From Neobacillus novalis NBRC 102450 (GTDB lineage: Bacteria > Bacillota > Bacilli > Bacillales > Cytobacillaceae), in NCBI RefSeq assembly GCF_001591805.1, contig NZ_BCVP01000005.1, forward strand, positions 62,001 through 126,000: DNA of 64,000 bases, written 5' to 3'. Below the pieces are notes generated by a model, which was given only the letters and a program-made list of their open reading frames with translations, ran no database searches and was not told where the DNA came from. Position 1 is the first letter of the stretch; each line of letters starts with the position of its first letter. Below are positions 1 to 8,271 of this stretch, one piece after another. The translations under genes were made by a program, and so were the position numbers.

Positions 1-894
1 TTTATTGAAAAAAATTACCTTACGATGATGCAGGTCAAAATGCAATTCGGTATTGTCGATAGTGAATTAGCCTGTCTAATGAGTAAAAGTTCCTTTAAGG
101 AATGTTATTTTAATAATGGGAGGGCAACCTATTTCAAAAAAAATAAAACTGAGGAATTTCTTCAGGAATTTTTAAAAGAAAAATCTGATAAGGTGGCTGC
201 TTTGGAGGCGGCAACAATATTAGGCATTAACGTGGATAGAGTGTATGACTTTTTAAAAGACGGCTTATTAGAGTATTCTCCGTATTTGGAAGATGATAGA
301 ACGCTATCCAAAAAACAAATAAATCAATTTTTGAGCTCAATAAATGCAATAAAAATAAATGAAGTTAGAAATAAAATAACTCTCGCGCGGTGTTTTGAAA
401 AATATAATACCTCTGGATTGTCTCTTCCTCAATTAATTTCATTTATTAGAATAAATGGGTTGTTTGCATATACGCAAGAAGTACCTTATAAACTTTGCGA
501 TTTGTTTTTTGAACCTACTGATCTAGCAAATAAACTTAAAGAACATCGCATTTTTACAAATGGTTATAACTTAAAACAAGTTTCTCAAGAATTGAAATGT
601 AGTGAACGGACTGTTCTTAAATATGTAAATGCGGGATTGTTAGGTAAACCAATCGTAGAAAAAATAAATAACAGAGCGTTTGTTTATCGTTTTGAAATCA
701 AAGATATTGAAGATTTTAAAGAAGCTTTTTGCTCGGTCGAGGAAATTGTAAAAGAATACAATGTATCCGAGTCACTTGTACGAAATGCTTTATATAGAGG
801 AGTAATCAAGAATCAATTATCTGGAATATGCAGGAAAACGCTTGTTAACAAATGGGAATTTGAAAATTATCAAAACAAAGGAAAAGACCAATAA
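1..894 (+). CDS. C-terminal part of a TniQ/TnsD-like multi-HTH protein (5' cut by window)
   Basis: The frame is open from base 1 (the ATGs at 25 and 28 are probably internal), so the gene starts upstream. The visible ~297 residues contain no catalytic motif. They show repeated MerR-like helix-turn-helix units with the pattern A..LG.....V..FLKDGLL, repeated near residues 60-90, 180-230 and 240-290. The same tandem-HTH pattern forms the C-terminal half of the full TniQ protein downstream (4095-5699). This suggests a second target-site factor (TnsD/TniQ paralogue) of the same transposon. A generic HTH protein is the alternative. A terminator follows directly, so it is probably not co-transcribed with the transposase gene. 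Confidence 0.5.
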   Translation, partial: FIEKNYLTMMQVKMQFGIVDSELACLMSKSSFKECYFNNGRATYFKKNKTEEFLQEFLKEKSDKVAALEAATILGINVDRVYDFLKDGLLEYSPYLEDDRTLSKKQINQFLSSINAIKINEVRNKITLARCFEKYNTSGLSLPQLISFIRINGLFAYTQEVPYKLCDLFFEPTDLANKLKEHRIFTNGYNLKQVSQELKCSERTVLKYVNAGLLGKPIVEKINNRAFVYRFEIKDIEDFKEAFCSVEEIVKEYNVSESLVRNALYRGVIKNQLSGICRKTLVNKWEFENYQNKGKDQ

Positions 895-918
895 TACCAA
901 TGGTCTTTTTGTTTTTTT
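882..918 (+). terminator. Intrinsic terminator after the TniQ-like gene
   Basis: AAAAGACCA pairs with TGGTCTTTT across a 10-base loop and is followed by a T-rich run. It starts just before the stop codon at 894. Confidence 0.75.
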
Positions 919-1081
919 AAAGAAATATATTCTATATTATTATTTTGATAATATCAAGTACTTTTCTCGACTTTCCTTAAATTACCAAAAATTTTTAATG
1001 AAAATTCGAGTATACTGGTACCAGCGACAAGTAATGACGTATAAAACTATTTTGTTGCGCCCATAACATAAATAAATTAAA

Positions 1082-1105
1082 AGCTAGCAAGCTGGTTAGC
1101 TAGCT
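1082..1105. repeat. Inverted repeat upstream of tnsB-like gene
   Basis: AGCTAGC and GCTAGCT flank ten bases just before the ribosome-binding site (AAGGAGGA, 1113-1120) of the transposase gene. It could be an operator or an mRNA hairpin limiting transposase expression. Function is not known. Confidence 0.45.
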
Positions 1106-1124
1106 AATATATAAGGAGGACATC

Positions 1125-3110
1125 ATGAGGCTTTATGTCGGTATAGGAACAAAGTTCAAATTGAATGAAAGGTTCTTTGAAATAGTGGAAGAACTTGAGA
1201 GAAATCTCTTTTTGGCTAAAGATTTGGATTACGAAACGGTGAAGCAAAAATTCTCTTTAACTGAGCTGTATAAATATCTGGAAGCAGGTACTTTACAGTT
1301 TCGTAATGGTAAAGAAAATGAAGAATCGGTTAAATATGATTATGAAGATTTCTCTATGCTACCCTGGGAACAGCGGGAAGGAGCAAAATATAAACATTTC
1401 GTTATCAAGCCGCTGCTTCAGGTTTCAGGGGAAAAATTAAAGCCCTTTATTGAAGAACGTCAGAAAAAGTTAAGCGAACAAGGTTATAAGGTTTCAGTAA
1501 GATCGATATATCGATGGTTATCAGATTTTTTGAAATCAGATGGTGATATTCGTTCACTTGTAAACAATACTCACAACTCTGGACCGAAAGAAAAGCTAAT
1601 TCAAGGTGAAGTTGACTTGATTATTGATGAAGTGATGGATTCTTTATATAAGAGGAGGGAACTTGCTAATGCCAAGCGGGTATTTTATGGGGTTATTCAC
1701 AGAATCGATACTGAAAACCAAACACGCAATCAGGAAGATAAACTGAAGTCCCCATCTATTTCAACAATTAGAAGAAGAATCAATGACTCTGATTCTTATG
1801 AAAGAGACAAAGTGAGGCTAGGACATGTAGAAGCCCGAAAGAAACATGGTAGCGTTCAAATGCTTAAAAAGCCCACATATCCTTTACAGAGAGTAGAGAT
1901 TGATCATACTCCTCTTGATTTAATCTTGATAGACAAAAATGGTTTGCCGCTTAGAAGACCTAATGTCACATTAGCCATAGATAAATTCACAGGGTATCCT
2001 TTGGGAGTATATGTTGGGTTTGAACCAGCATCGTATACATCTGTTATGTATTGTTTGTTACACGCATTTGCACCTAAGACTTATTTGAAAGAACGATTTC
2101 CAAGTGTTCAGAATGAATGGCTTGCTTACGGGATACCTGAATTATTAGTGACCGATAGAGGGAAGGAATTCAAAAGTAAACATTTATCAGAGGCTTCCCT
2201 CCAACTAGATTTCGAGCTTGACCATAATCCAGCTAGGAAACCTTGGTATAAAGGAAGTATTGAAAGATATTTCAGGACGTTGAACGAAGGATTAGTGCAT
2301 CAATTACCTGGTACAACTTTCTCAAATGTTTTTAAAAAGGGGGATTATAATCCTGAGAAAAATGCTGTAATGATGCTAGAGGATTTCCTTGAACATCTAC
2401 ACATTTTTATCGTTGACATCTATGCACAAGAACAACGGGGAATTCGTCTTTCCCCCGCCCGAATGTGGGAAAAAGCAGTAGAAAATGGTTTTTCTCCAGC
2501 TATACCTTCATCAAAATTAGATTGGAAGGTTGCTTTGATGAAACTTGGAAAGGGTTCAATACAAAACACTGGTATAAAAAAAGACCATATGCATTACCAA
2601 TCCAAAAATTTGCAAGAGCTTAAAATTAGATTGGGCATAAAAGGAAAAGGCAATATCATTAAATATAAATATGACCCAAGTGATATTTCTAAAATTTATG
2701 TTTATGATGAGTTAGAAATGCAATACATTGAAACATTGTGTACAGACCAAGAATACTCACTTCATTTAAATGAGTATTCACATAAGCTATTTGTCGCCGC
2801 AGCGAATGAAGAATCAAAGAATAATGTAAGTATTAGTTCTATCGCGGCTGCAAGAGCAAAATCTGAAGAATTAGTCAAAAATCAGATTCTATCTAAAAAG
2901 GAAAGATCCATTTTGGCGCGAATGTCAAATGATGGATCTAATACATTATTGAACAATGATAAAGTAAATGCTTTAGATTCTAAACCAGAAGAAGAACCTG
3001 AAAAGCCAAAGAAAACTCAAAAGGAGCCAGTGGTACAACCTGTTAAGACTGAATATTATGAAAATGATACATTGGATTTGGATGAAGATTGGGGAGCATC
3101 GTATGACTGA
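1125..3110 (+). CDS. TnsB/TniA-type DDE transposase
   Basis: 661 residues, the usual length for the family. The N-terminal ~240 residues hold helix-turn-helix-type end-binding regions. The integrase core follows with the catalytic triad visible as D260 (EIDHTPLD), D344 (LVTDRGKEF) and E380 (WYKGSIERYF). A Mu-transposase-type beta-barrel region and a charged, proline-rich tail (after about residue 560) complete it; in Tn7 the TnsB tail contacts TnsC. It catalyses strand transfer of the transposon ends. The start has an ideal AAGGAGGA site five bases upstream. The stop overlaps the start of the ATPase gene by 8 bp, so the two are translationally coupled. Confidence 0.93.
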   Translation: MRLYVGIGTKFKLNERFFEIVEELERNLFLAKDLDYETVKQKFSLTELYKYLEAGTLQFRNGKENEESVKYDYEDFSMLPWEQREGAKYKHFVIKPLLQVSGEKLKPFIEERQKKLSEQGYKVSVRSIYRWLSDFLKSDGDIRSLVNNTHNSGPKEKLIQGEVDLIIDEVMDSLYKRRELANAKRVFYGVIHRIDTENQTRNQEDKLKSPSISTIRRRINDSDSYERDKVRLGHVEARKKHGSVQMLKKPTYPLQRVEIDHTPLDLILIDKNGLPLRRPNVTLAIDKFTGYPLGVYVGFEPASYTSVMYCLLHAFAPKTYLKERFPSVQNEWLAYGIPELLVTDRGKEFKSKHLSEASLQLDFELDHNPARKPWYKGSIERYFRTLNEGLVHQLPGTTFSNVFKKGDYNPEKNAVMMLEDFLEHLHIFIVDIYAQEQRGIRLSPARMWEKAVENGFSPAIPSSKLDWKVALMKLGKGSIQNTGIKKDHMHYQSKNLQELKIRLGIKGKGNIIKYKYDPSDISKIYVYDELEMQYIETLCTDQEYSLHLNEYSHKLFVAAANEESKNNVSISSIAAARAKSEELVKNQILSKKERSILARMSNDGSNTLLNNDKVNALDSKPEEEPEKPKKTQKEPVVQPVKTEYYENDTLDLDEDWGASYD

Positions 3111-3984
3111 ACAACTGCTGTTGTCTAAAGAGGAAAAAATTAAACAAATCGATTTTTTTCGAATTTATCATCCCGATTTTAAGAAAGCTCTTGAATTAAT
3201 TAGCTTGTGTCACAAGTCAAAGTTAAAATCCGCTGATCCGCAATGCTTGTTAATTACTGGTAACTATGGTACAGGAAAAACAACTATATCTGAAAGATAT
3301 ATTAAACAAAATCAAAAAGTAATTCCATTGGAAAGAACAACAAAAAGGGCTATCCTGTTCGGATCAATTCCAAGTCCAACTAAAATCAATACATTTTTAG
3401 AAACTATGCTCGGTGATTTAGGTGATCCCTACCCTGTTAAAGGAACGATCGGAAATAAACAATATCGTTTGGTCAATTTAATTAAAGATTCTGAAGTTGA
3501 ATTAATTATGCTAGATGAATTTCAACATTTTGTCCATAAAGAAAATCATAAAGTAAATCATGAAGTAGCAGATTGCTTTAAGTCAATCATTAATGCTACA
3601 AAGGTTCCTGTTGTGCTGTTAGGTTTAGATGAATCTGAAAAAGTTCTTGATTCTAATGGACAATTAAAAAGAAGATTTTCCTTCAGACATCACCTTACTG
3701 ATTTTAGTTGTAGGGATGAAAAAACGACAGATCAATTCAGAATATTACTCCACCAAATTGACAAAGCACTTCCGTTTGAAAAACTCGCTGGTCTTAAAGA
3801 ATCAAGAATGTGGAAGAAATTCGAAAATGCTACAAAAGGAAATATGAACGCTCTTATGAAGCTAATCCGTTATGCTGCGATAGCTGCGGTCGAAGCAGAC
3901 CATGATCAAATTAAAGAAGAGCATTTCTCGAAAGCTTTTGAATTACATTCATTTATTTTGAATGGTACAGATCCATTTAAATAA
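3103..3984 (+). CDS. TnsC/TniB-type AAA+ ATPase, transposition regulator
   Basis: 293 residues from the ATG at 3103, chosen because GGGGAG lies just upstream and the start overlaps the transposase stop. An upstream in-frame ATG at 3058 would bury the start deep in the transposase gene. Walker A is GNYGTGKT (near residue 50), Walker B is LIMLDEFQH (near residue 130), and a sensor-like GLDE follows. Proteins of this family polymerise on target DNA, bridge TniQ to the transposase and give target immunity. A strong hairpin (3994-4020) separates it from tniQ. Confidence 0.92.
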   Translation: MTEQLLLSKEEKIKQIDFFRIYHPDFKKALELISLCHKSKLKSADPQCLLITGNYGTGKTTISERYIKQNQKVIPLERTTKRAILFGSIPSPTKINTFLETMLGDLGDPYPVKGTIGNKQYRLVNLIKDSEVELIMLDEFQHFVHKENHKVNHEVADCFKSIINATKVPVVLLGLDESEKVLDSNGQLKRRFSFRHHLTDFSCRDEKTTDQFRILLHQIDKALPFEKLAGLKESRMWKKFENATKGNMNALMKLIRYAAIAAVEADHDQIKEEHFSKAFELHSFILNGTDPFK

Positions 3985-3993
3985 TGATTAGTC

Positions 3994-4020
3994 GCCCAAC
4001 ACCTCAAAAAGGTGTTGGGC
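3994..4020 (+). terminator. Strong hairpin between tnsC-like gene and tniQ
   Basis: GCCCAACACC pairs with GGTGTTGGGC around a 7-base loop. No T-run follows, so it may act as an attenuator or RNA-stability element rather than a full terminator, keeping TniQ below TnsC. Confidence 0.55.
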
Positions 4021-4094
4021 AGCCTATTGGATTTAATGCTCGAAACAAAATAATTTCAATAAAATTAAGGACAACCTAGAAATGAGGTAGAAAT

Positions 4095-5699
4095 ATGGAG
4101 AAACTCCCTCTCAACAGAATTAAGCCTAAAAAGTCGGAAAGCCTATATTCTTTTTTACATCGATTGGCGCTAGAAAACCATTATGAGCATTTAGGTTCCA
4201 TGTTTACTGAATTAAAGTCAGCCGCTTTCAATGAGAATTGCAATGACATTCATCCATCCCAATCTTGGTACGATTTTATTTCAATTTTGTTAGAACGGTT
4301 GGGGTTAAATATAAACGCCTTGGTTACGAATCAATACGACCATTTGTTTATTCGAAGAAATAAAGAAATGAATCGAAAAAACATCAGAAAATTTTATCAT
4401 AGATATTCAACAAAGTATTGTCCTGAGTGTATGCAAGAGGATTTTTATCATCGAATTTATTGGGATTTAAGTTATGTTACTGTTTGTCTAAAACATAACA
4501 CCTCTCTAATCACTCATTGTTCAAATTGTAACGATGTCGTTAAGTTATCACGACTTGTTAAGGGGAAATGTAAATGTGGTCAAAAATACACAAAAGTCAA
4601 TTCAGTAAAACCTAATTCTGTTACTCTTGAGGTTCAGAAAAAATTCCAACCTATTCTGTTTGGCGAAAAACAAGAAATAAAACGAAAAGATGGCAGCTTT
4701 ATTAATAGAGAGGAATATTTAGATTTCCTATATTTGTTTAGACATGTAATTAAGAACTTAGATATCAATGTGTTTTCACTTTCCAATCATTATAAGATAG
4801 AAGGTAAATTAATCTTCGGTGAAAAAAATATTAGGTTCATTAACCTAAATAAACTAAATTTCATTGTATCAACTTTACATTTTTTAATTACTAATCCTAT
4901 TAGGGATTTAGGAAGTTTAATCACCTCCTTAGATAATAAAAGAAAAGGAAGAAATTACTCTGTGAATTCTCGCCATAATAAATACCACAACTTAAAAGAA
5001 ATTTTTGATTTCCAAATGGGTGAGTTTTATCATCTTGTTTATTCTGATATCCTTATTAACAAAAAGGACGAGTATATTAACGAAAGATTCATGGTCCCTC
5101 CCTTAAAAAAGGATAAAATTTATTTAAGTGTAACTGAGGCACTTCCTCTTGTGAACACAACTTATAAAACTCTAAAAAATTTATGTGAGTACAAATTAAT
5201 CAAACAGCATATAACCTACAATGATGGAAAGAAAGTAATGCTTTTTGAAAAGGCGAGCATTGATGAATATCATAAGATGAAAAATACAAGCTTCACATTA
5301 AATCAAGCCACTATGTATTTAGGGTTGAATTACCAATATATTAAGGAATTACTTGATTTAAAAATCATCCAGGCAAAACATGGTCCTGGTGTTGATGGTT
5401 ATGCCTTGTGGTATATATCTAAAGATGAAATTTACCGTTTTGAAAATGAACTAAAGGGAAAATTTCTTCCATTGTCCTCTGTAAATAGCAATGAAGGACT
5501 GACAATTCAACAAGTATGCAACATTTTAAGAAGAGAACGAATTCGTGTAGGGGACGTATATCAATTAATTTTATATGGTAGATTAAGAGTATTTCATGAC
5601 GGAAATGCAAGATTAATAGATGGGATTAGGGTCCACAATGAGGATGTAAAACGACTGGTAAAAGAGCTATATTACAAGAGAATTAGCGAAAAAGGTTAA
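4095..5699 (+). CDS. tniQ: TniQ-family target-selection protein
   Basis: 534 residues. The N-terminal domain opens with the TniQ signature LPLNRIKPKKSESLYSFLHRLA and carries a zinc-binding set of cysteines and histidine: C109/C112 (CPEC), C131, H134, C142/C145 (CSNC) and C159/C161. From about residue 340 there are tandem MerR-like helix-turn-helix units, longer than the minimal TniQ of CRISPR-associated transposons and closer to TnsD, which reads a specific chromosomal site. Given where the element sits, this protein (or the upstream paralogue) may recognise comGA. That last point is inference. GAGGT precedes the start. Confidence 0.9.
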   Translation: MEKLPLNRIKPKKSESLYSFLHRLALENHYEHLGSMFTELKSAAFNENCNDIHPSQSWYDFISILLERLGLNINALVTNQYDHLFIRRNKEMNRKNIRKFYHRYSTKYCPECMQEDFYHRIYWDLSYVTVCLKHNTSLITHCSNCNDVVKLSRLVKGKCKCGQKYTKVNSVKPNSVTLEVQKKFQPILFGEKQEIKRKDGSFINREEYLDFLYLFRHVIKNLDINVFSLSNHYKIEGKLIFGEKNIRFINLNKLNFIVSTLHFLITNPIRDLGSLITSLDNKRKGRNYSVNSRHNKYHNLKEIFDFQMGEFYHLVYSDILINKKDEYINERFMVPPLKKDKIYLSVTEALPLVNTTYKTLKNLCEYKLIKQHITYNDGKKVMLFEKASIDEYHKMKNTSFTLNQATMYLGLNYQYIKELLDLKIIQAKHGPGVDGYALWYISKDEIYRFENELKGKFLPLSSVNSNEGLTIQQVCNILRRERIRVGDVYQLILYGRLRVFHDGNARLIDGIRVHNEDVKRLVKELYYKRISEKG

Positions 5700-5726
5700 C
5701 TAAGAGAAGAAATACAACGAGCTTGT

Positions 5727-5855
5727 ATGTGTAGTAAGTATATTATAAAGCAACTATTGAAGGATGAAATTTTAAAAATTAATTTTTATATTGAAAACGG
5801 AAAATCACCACCTAAAGACTATATCACAAAGAAACAAATCATAAAAGATAAATGA
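5727..5855 (+). CDS. Small hypothetical protein downstream of tniQ
   Basis: 42 codons, ATG to TGA, lysine- and isoleucine-rich (MCSKYIIKQLL...). It sits 27 bases after tniQ and its stop lies at the foot of an intrinsic terminator, so it is inside the tniQ transcript. No good ribosome-binding site is visible and no family is recognised. It may be a decayed end of a longer gene. Confidence 0.3.
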   Translation: MCSKYIIKQLLKDEILKINFYIENGKSPPKDYITKKQIIKDK

Positions 5856-5891
5856 AAAAGCACAACAGAATCAACACTGTTGTGCTTTTTT
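5856..5891 (+). terminator. Terminator of the transposition operon
   Basis: AAAAGCACAACAG pairs with CTGTTGTGCTTTT and is followed by a T-run. It ends the rightward transposition genes and, read the other way, lies beyond the cargo operon. Confidence 0.85.
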
Positions 5892-5952
5892 GATAAATAT
5901 AACTGCTAATGTTGGAGCCTATTTTTAAAGAAATTGATATTTGATAATTCAA

Positions 5953-7284
5953 TTAAATTCCTTTTTCTGAATCAGTGTAAAGTCTTTGAAATAGGTATGC
6001 TTCCGTGTCAACAGGTTTTAATTTGACAATTAATTCTTCCTCGTCATTTTTCATTGCTAATTTTCTGTCAAGCAATTCAGCATCTTTTAAAGTGATGTTA
6101 TTCAAAAAAATTTGATAAATGTTAAAAGAAAACTCGACGCCAAATAATGATATAGGAACATTAAAGTGATCGTTTAAGCAAATTGAAAAACCATCTTTTC
6201 TTGTTTTATGTAGAGAAAGCAACGATGCTATTTCATTTCCATCTCTCATTTTCAATGAATAAATTTTTGTTAATTTTTCCTTAAGTGAGCCGTTGTTAAC
6301 CGAGGAATAGATTAGATTTATTATATTTAATTCATTTTCCGTTATAAAGCCGTGACTAGGAAGTGTAAAATTCACTTGCAATTTGTCCTCGATTTGTCTT
6401 AATTTTCTCAATAAGTCTAAGAACTCTTCTGTTTCATCTGATTTATCTTCATTAAAATGCCATTCTTTTGCGATGAAGATATCTGAATCTTCCTTTAACA
6501 TTTTTAAGGCAAGTTCATGACTAGATTTTTTATTGCTTAATTGGACGAATTCTTTAAACATTAAAACATGTTTTACACTTGAAAAAAATTCATCGTTAAT
6601 TTCTATTTTCATATCAGCACGAGAGTTAGCAATGTCAATCATAAATTGAACATAAAAAGGGGCATGTTTTTGTTTATGATTATCCATAATAACAATTGAA
6701 CCATCAATTTTTGTAACACCAATTTCTAAATAATCAATCGACCATGAATGACCTTTTAAATATAAACGCATTGGTGTCGGTGGCGGAAATTCTATTGGAA
6801 TTAATGTTAGTTTCATTGTCGCAAAATCTTTCTTATGATGCTCATCGATGATTGTTTCATCCACCCAAGTTTTAAATGCAACAACGTCTAATTCGATGTT
6901 TTCCTGATTACCGTAAGAATAATTTAATAACTCGTTCATATTGTTAAACTTCTGGTACTTTTCAGGCAAAATGAAATTAAAACTACCCTTTAAAGGATGA
7001 AGTAAAGGAGCTTCTGGATAAGCTGGGACAATAGATGTTATTATATTTCCACTTTTATCTTCACTAAATTCGTATTTATAGTGAGGGGCAGCAGGATGTT
7101 GGGAGTTTACAAATTTTTTCATTTGAAGTAGTAATTTTGCAGCACCCAGCAAATTCCCTTTTTGGATAAGTTTGCTTAACTCATCCATTGCCTGTACATT
7201 ATTCACTGTTACATTTTTTGATTTTAAAATTGCTATATTGCCAGTTCCCAATTGAGAAATTACATTTTTGAATTTTTTAATCAT
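5953..7284 (-). CDS. Transposon cargo protein of unknown function, ~443 aa
   Basis: I do not recognise a family. The start is placed at ATG 7284, which overlaps the stop of the small upstream gene (ATGATTAA); a TTG at 7299 is the alternative. No signal peptide or long membrane segment is visible. Near the N-terminus is the motif QLGTGNIAILKSKNVTV, which closely resembles QVGDGNQVANKSKKVTF at the end of the partner protein, then a helical stretch (MDELSKLIQKGNLLGAAKLL). The rest is a mixed alpha/beta, low-cysteine protein. As cargo of a Tn7-like element it may be an accessory or defence gene, but nothing in the sequence proves this. Confidence 0.7.
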   Translation of the reverse strand: MIKKFKNVISQLGTGNIAILKSKNVTVNNVQAMDELSKLIQKGNLLGAAKLLLQMKKFVNSQHPAAPHYKYEFSEDKSGNIITSIVPAYPEAPLLHPLKGSFNFILPEKYQKFNNMNELLNYSYGNQENIELDVVAFKTWVDETIIDEHHKKDFATMKLTLIPIEFPPPTPMRLYLKGHSWSIDYLEIGVTKIDGSIVIMDNHKQKHAPFYVQFMIDIANSRADMKIEINDEFFSSVKHVLMFKEFVQLSNKKSSHELALKMLKEDSDIFIAKEWHFNEDKSDETEEFLDLLRKLRQIEDKLQVNFTLPSHGFITENELNIINLIYSSVNNGSLKEKLTKIYSLKMRDGNEIASLLSLHKTRKDGFSICLNDHFNVPISLFGVEFSFNIYQIFLNNITLKDAELLDRKLAMKNDEEELIVKLKPVDTEAYLFQRLYTDSEKGI

Positions 7285-7471
7285 CCTTCTTGCTACCAAA
7301 TGTGACTTTTTTTGATTTATTTGCTACTTGGTTTCCGTCCCCAACTTGAATGATTGTATCTTTGTTTTTTATTTTGTTTTTCACAGTAAGTTTGTAAATG
7401 ACACCTCCACCTAATATGAGTCCCGCAACGATACTCGCTATAACACTCCAACTGAAATCATTAATATTCAT
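7277..7471 (-). CDS. Small single-span membrane protein, partner of the cargo protein
   Basis: 64 residues. A membrane helix (VIASIVAGLILGGGVIYKL, about residues 10-28) is followed by a lysine-rich cytoplasmic-type tail and the motif QVGDGNQVANKSKKVTF near the C-terminus. GGAGGA sits nine bases before the ATG. The next gene starts inside its stop codon, so the two are made together. The shared motif suggests the membrane protein and its large partner interact or derive a common element by duplication. No family recognised. Confidence 0.65.
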   Translation of the reverse strand: MNINDFSWSVIASIVAGLILGGGVIYKLTVKNKIKNKDTIIQVGDGNQVANKSKKVTFGSKKDD

Positions 7472-7960
7472 ATCATATGTTCCTCCGATAATATATCTTA
7501 AATTGAATAGTTTGATTTAATTAAAAAAATGATTCATAGTCATGGAATTCTTTCAATAAAATCATACATCATTCGACAACGATTGCATATCCCTTTACAA
7601 AGGAAAACCTTAAAAATTCGTAGCTGGAAAATGGATTTCCTTTTGATACTTTTTGTTAGAGTATTTTAAAACATAACTCCGACCGTAACTTTTAAAGGGC
7701 AATAGTGATATTTAGCCTTATTTTGAATTATTTCAGGGATATTCTTTGCCAAGGATTCTGGAATAGAACGGTGTTTATGCCGAACATTGATTCTAGTTAT
7801 GACAGGCATTTTGGAAAAAAATATTCAGTGACATGCATGATGGCTAATTAATCTTCTTGAGCCGAATATTGAATTTTATGATGACAGATATGCTGAAACA
7901 AGGAGTTGATTTAACAAGGATTTCACGAATGGGCTGTGCCTTTTATTGTGAAACATAACA
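7472..7960. other. Non-coding right-end region of the Tn7-like transposon
   Basis: No supported gene. It contains two copies of a 16-base motif matching at 14 positions, TATTTTAAAACATAAC (7662-7677) and TATTGTGAAACATAAC (7944-7959), the second lying at the very edge next to comGA sequence. Repeated transposase-binding sites inside each end are typical of Tn7-like elements. These are the candidates I can see. The five bases after 7960 (TCGGT) would be one copy of the target duplication. Confidence 0.5.
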
Positions 7961-8271
7961 TCGGTGTAAATTGGTTAGAGGTCGAGCAGACATTAATCGC
8001 CGTTACCGCCCAAAGATTAGTAGAACTTACCTGTCCATTTTGCAATGGCGAGTGTACGCCATTTTGTTATTCCTACGGCAGATGGAAAAGGGCCAGTGTG
8101 TTTGAGCTTTTATCAGGCAGAAATTTAAATGCCGCCATGAAGGGAGCAAAGGGCGAACAAATTGAAACAAATTACCGAACGATTAAAGACGTGATTAACA
8201 AGGGAATCGCCCTCGGATACATCCAGGAGTCTGAATATGAACGGCTGGTGTATGATGATGAAACGTCCTAA
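7961..8271 (+). pseudogene. comGA: comGA, C-terminal third only (interrupted by transposon)
   Basis: ComGA is the traffic ATPase that drives assembly of the competence pseudopilus. The reading frame from GVNWLEVEQT to the stop matches the last ~105 of about 356 residues of Bacillus ComGA, including AVTAQRLVELTCPFC, RRASVFELL-type sequence and the KGIALGY tail. The Walker A, Asp box, Walker B and His box regions are absent from this window. Upstream of 7961 the frame reads into transposon DNA and soon hits a stop. A GTG at 7936 could start a short fragment. The 5' part should lie left of the transposon, outside the window. The remaining piece cannot be an active ATPase. Confidence 0.88.

Larger units (their letters stand above)
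1..7960. mobile_element. Tn7/Tn5053-like transposon, left end outside window
   Basis: Three consecutive genes encode a DDE transposase (TnsB/TniA type), an AAA ATPase (TnsC/TniB type) and TniQ, the core of Tn7-like elements. A fourth, TniQ-like reading frame lies upstream and is cut by the window edge. A two-gene cargo on the other strand follows. The right boundary is placed at 7960, where non-coding DNA ending in ACA meets sequence that codes for the C-terminal third of ComGA. Tn7-like ends usually start TGT/end ACA, and this end read inward begins TGTTATG. No Cas gene or CRISPR is visible. The boundary is inferred because the left end and the comGA 5' part are not in the window. Confidence 0.8.

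Noticed and set aside
842..1066. 74-codon frame after the TniQ-like gene.
   Set aside because: Overlaps the gene and its terminator, no ribosome-binding site.
3058..3102. Upstream start for the TnsC-like protein.
   Set aside because: It would lie well inside the transposase gene with no ribosome-binding site; ATG 3103 has GGGGAG and the usual overlap.
7849..7950. A short frame reading MLKQGVDLTRISRMG that resembles the C-terminal helix of tyrosine recombinases.
   Set aside because: Only about 35 codons between stops, no catalytic residues and no ribosome-binding site. Probably chance.
1..7960. CRISPR-associated transposon (type V-K or I-F).
   Set aside because: TnsB, TnsC and TniQ are present but no Cas12k/Cascade gene or repeat-spacer array is visible, and the TniQ is long with tandem HTH units, unlike the short form of those systems. 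Sequence to the left could change this.
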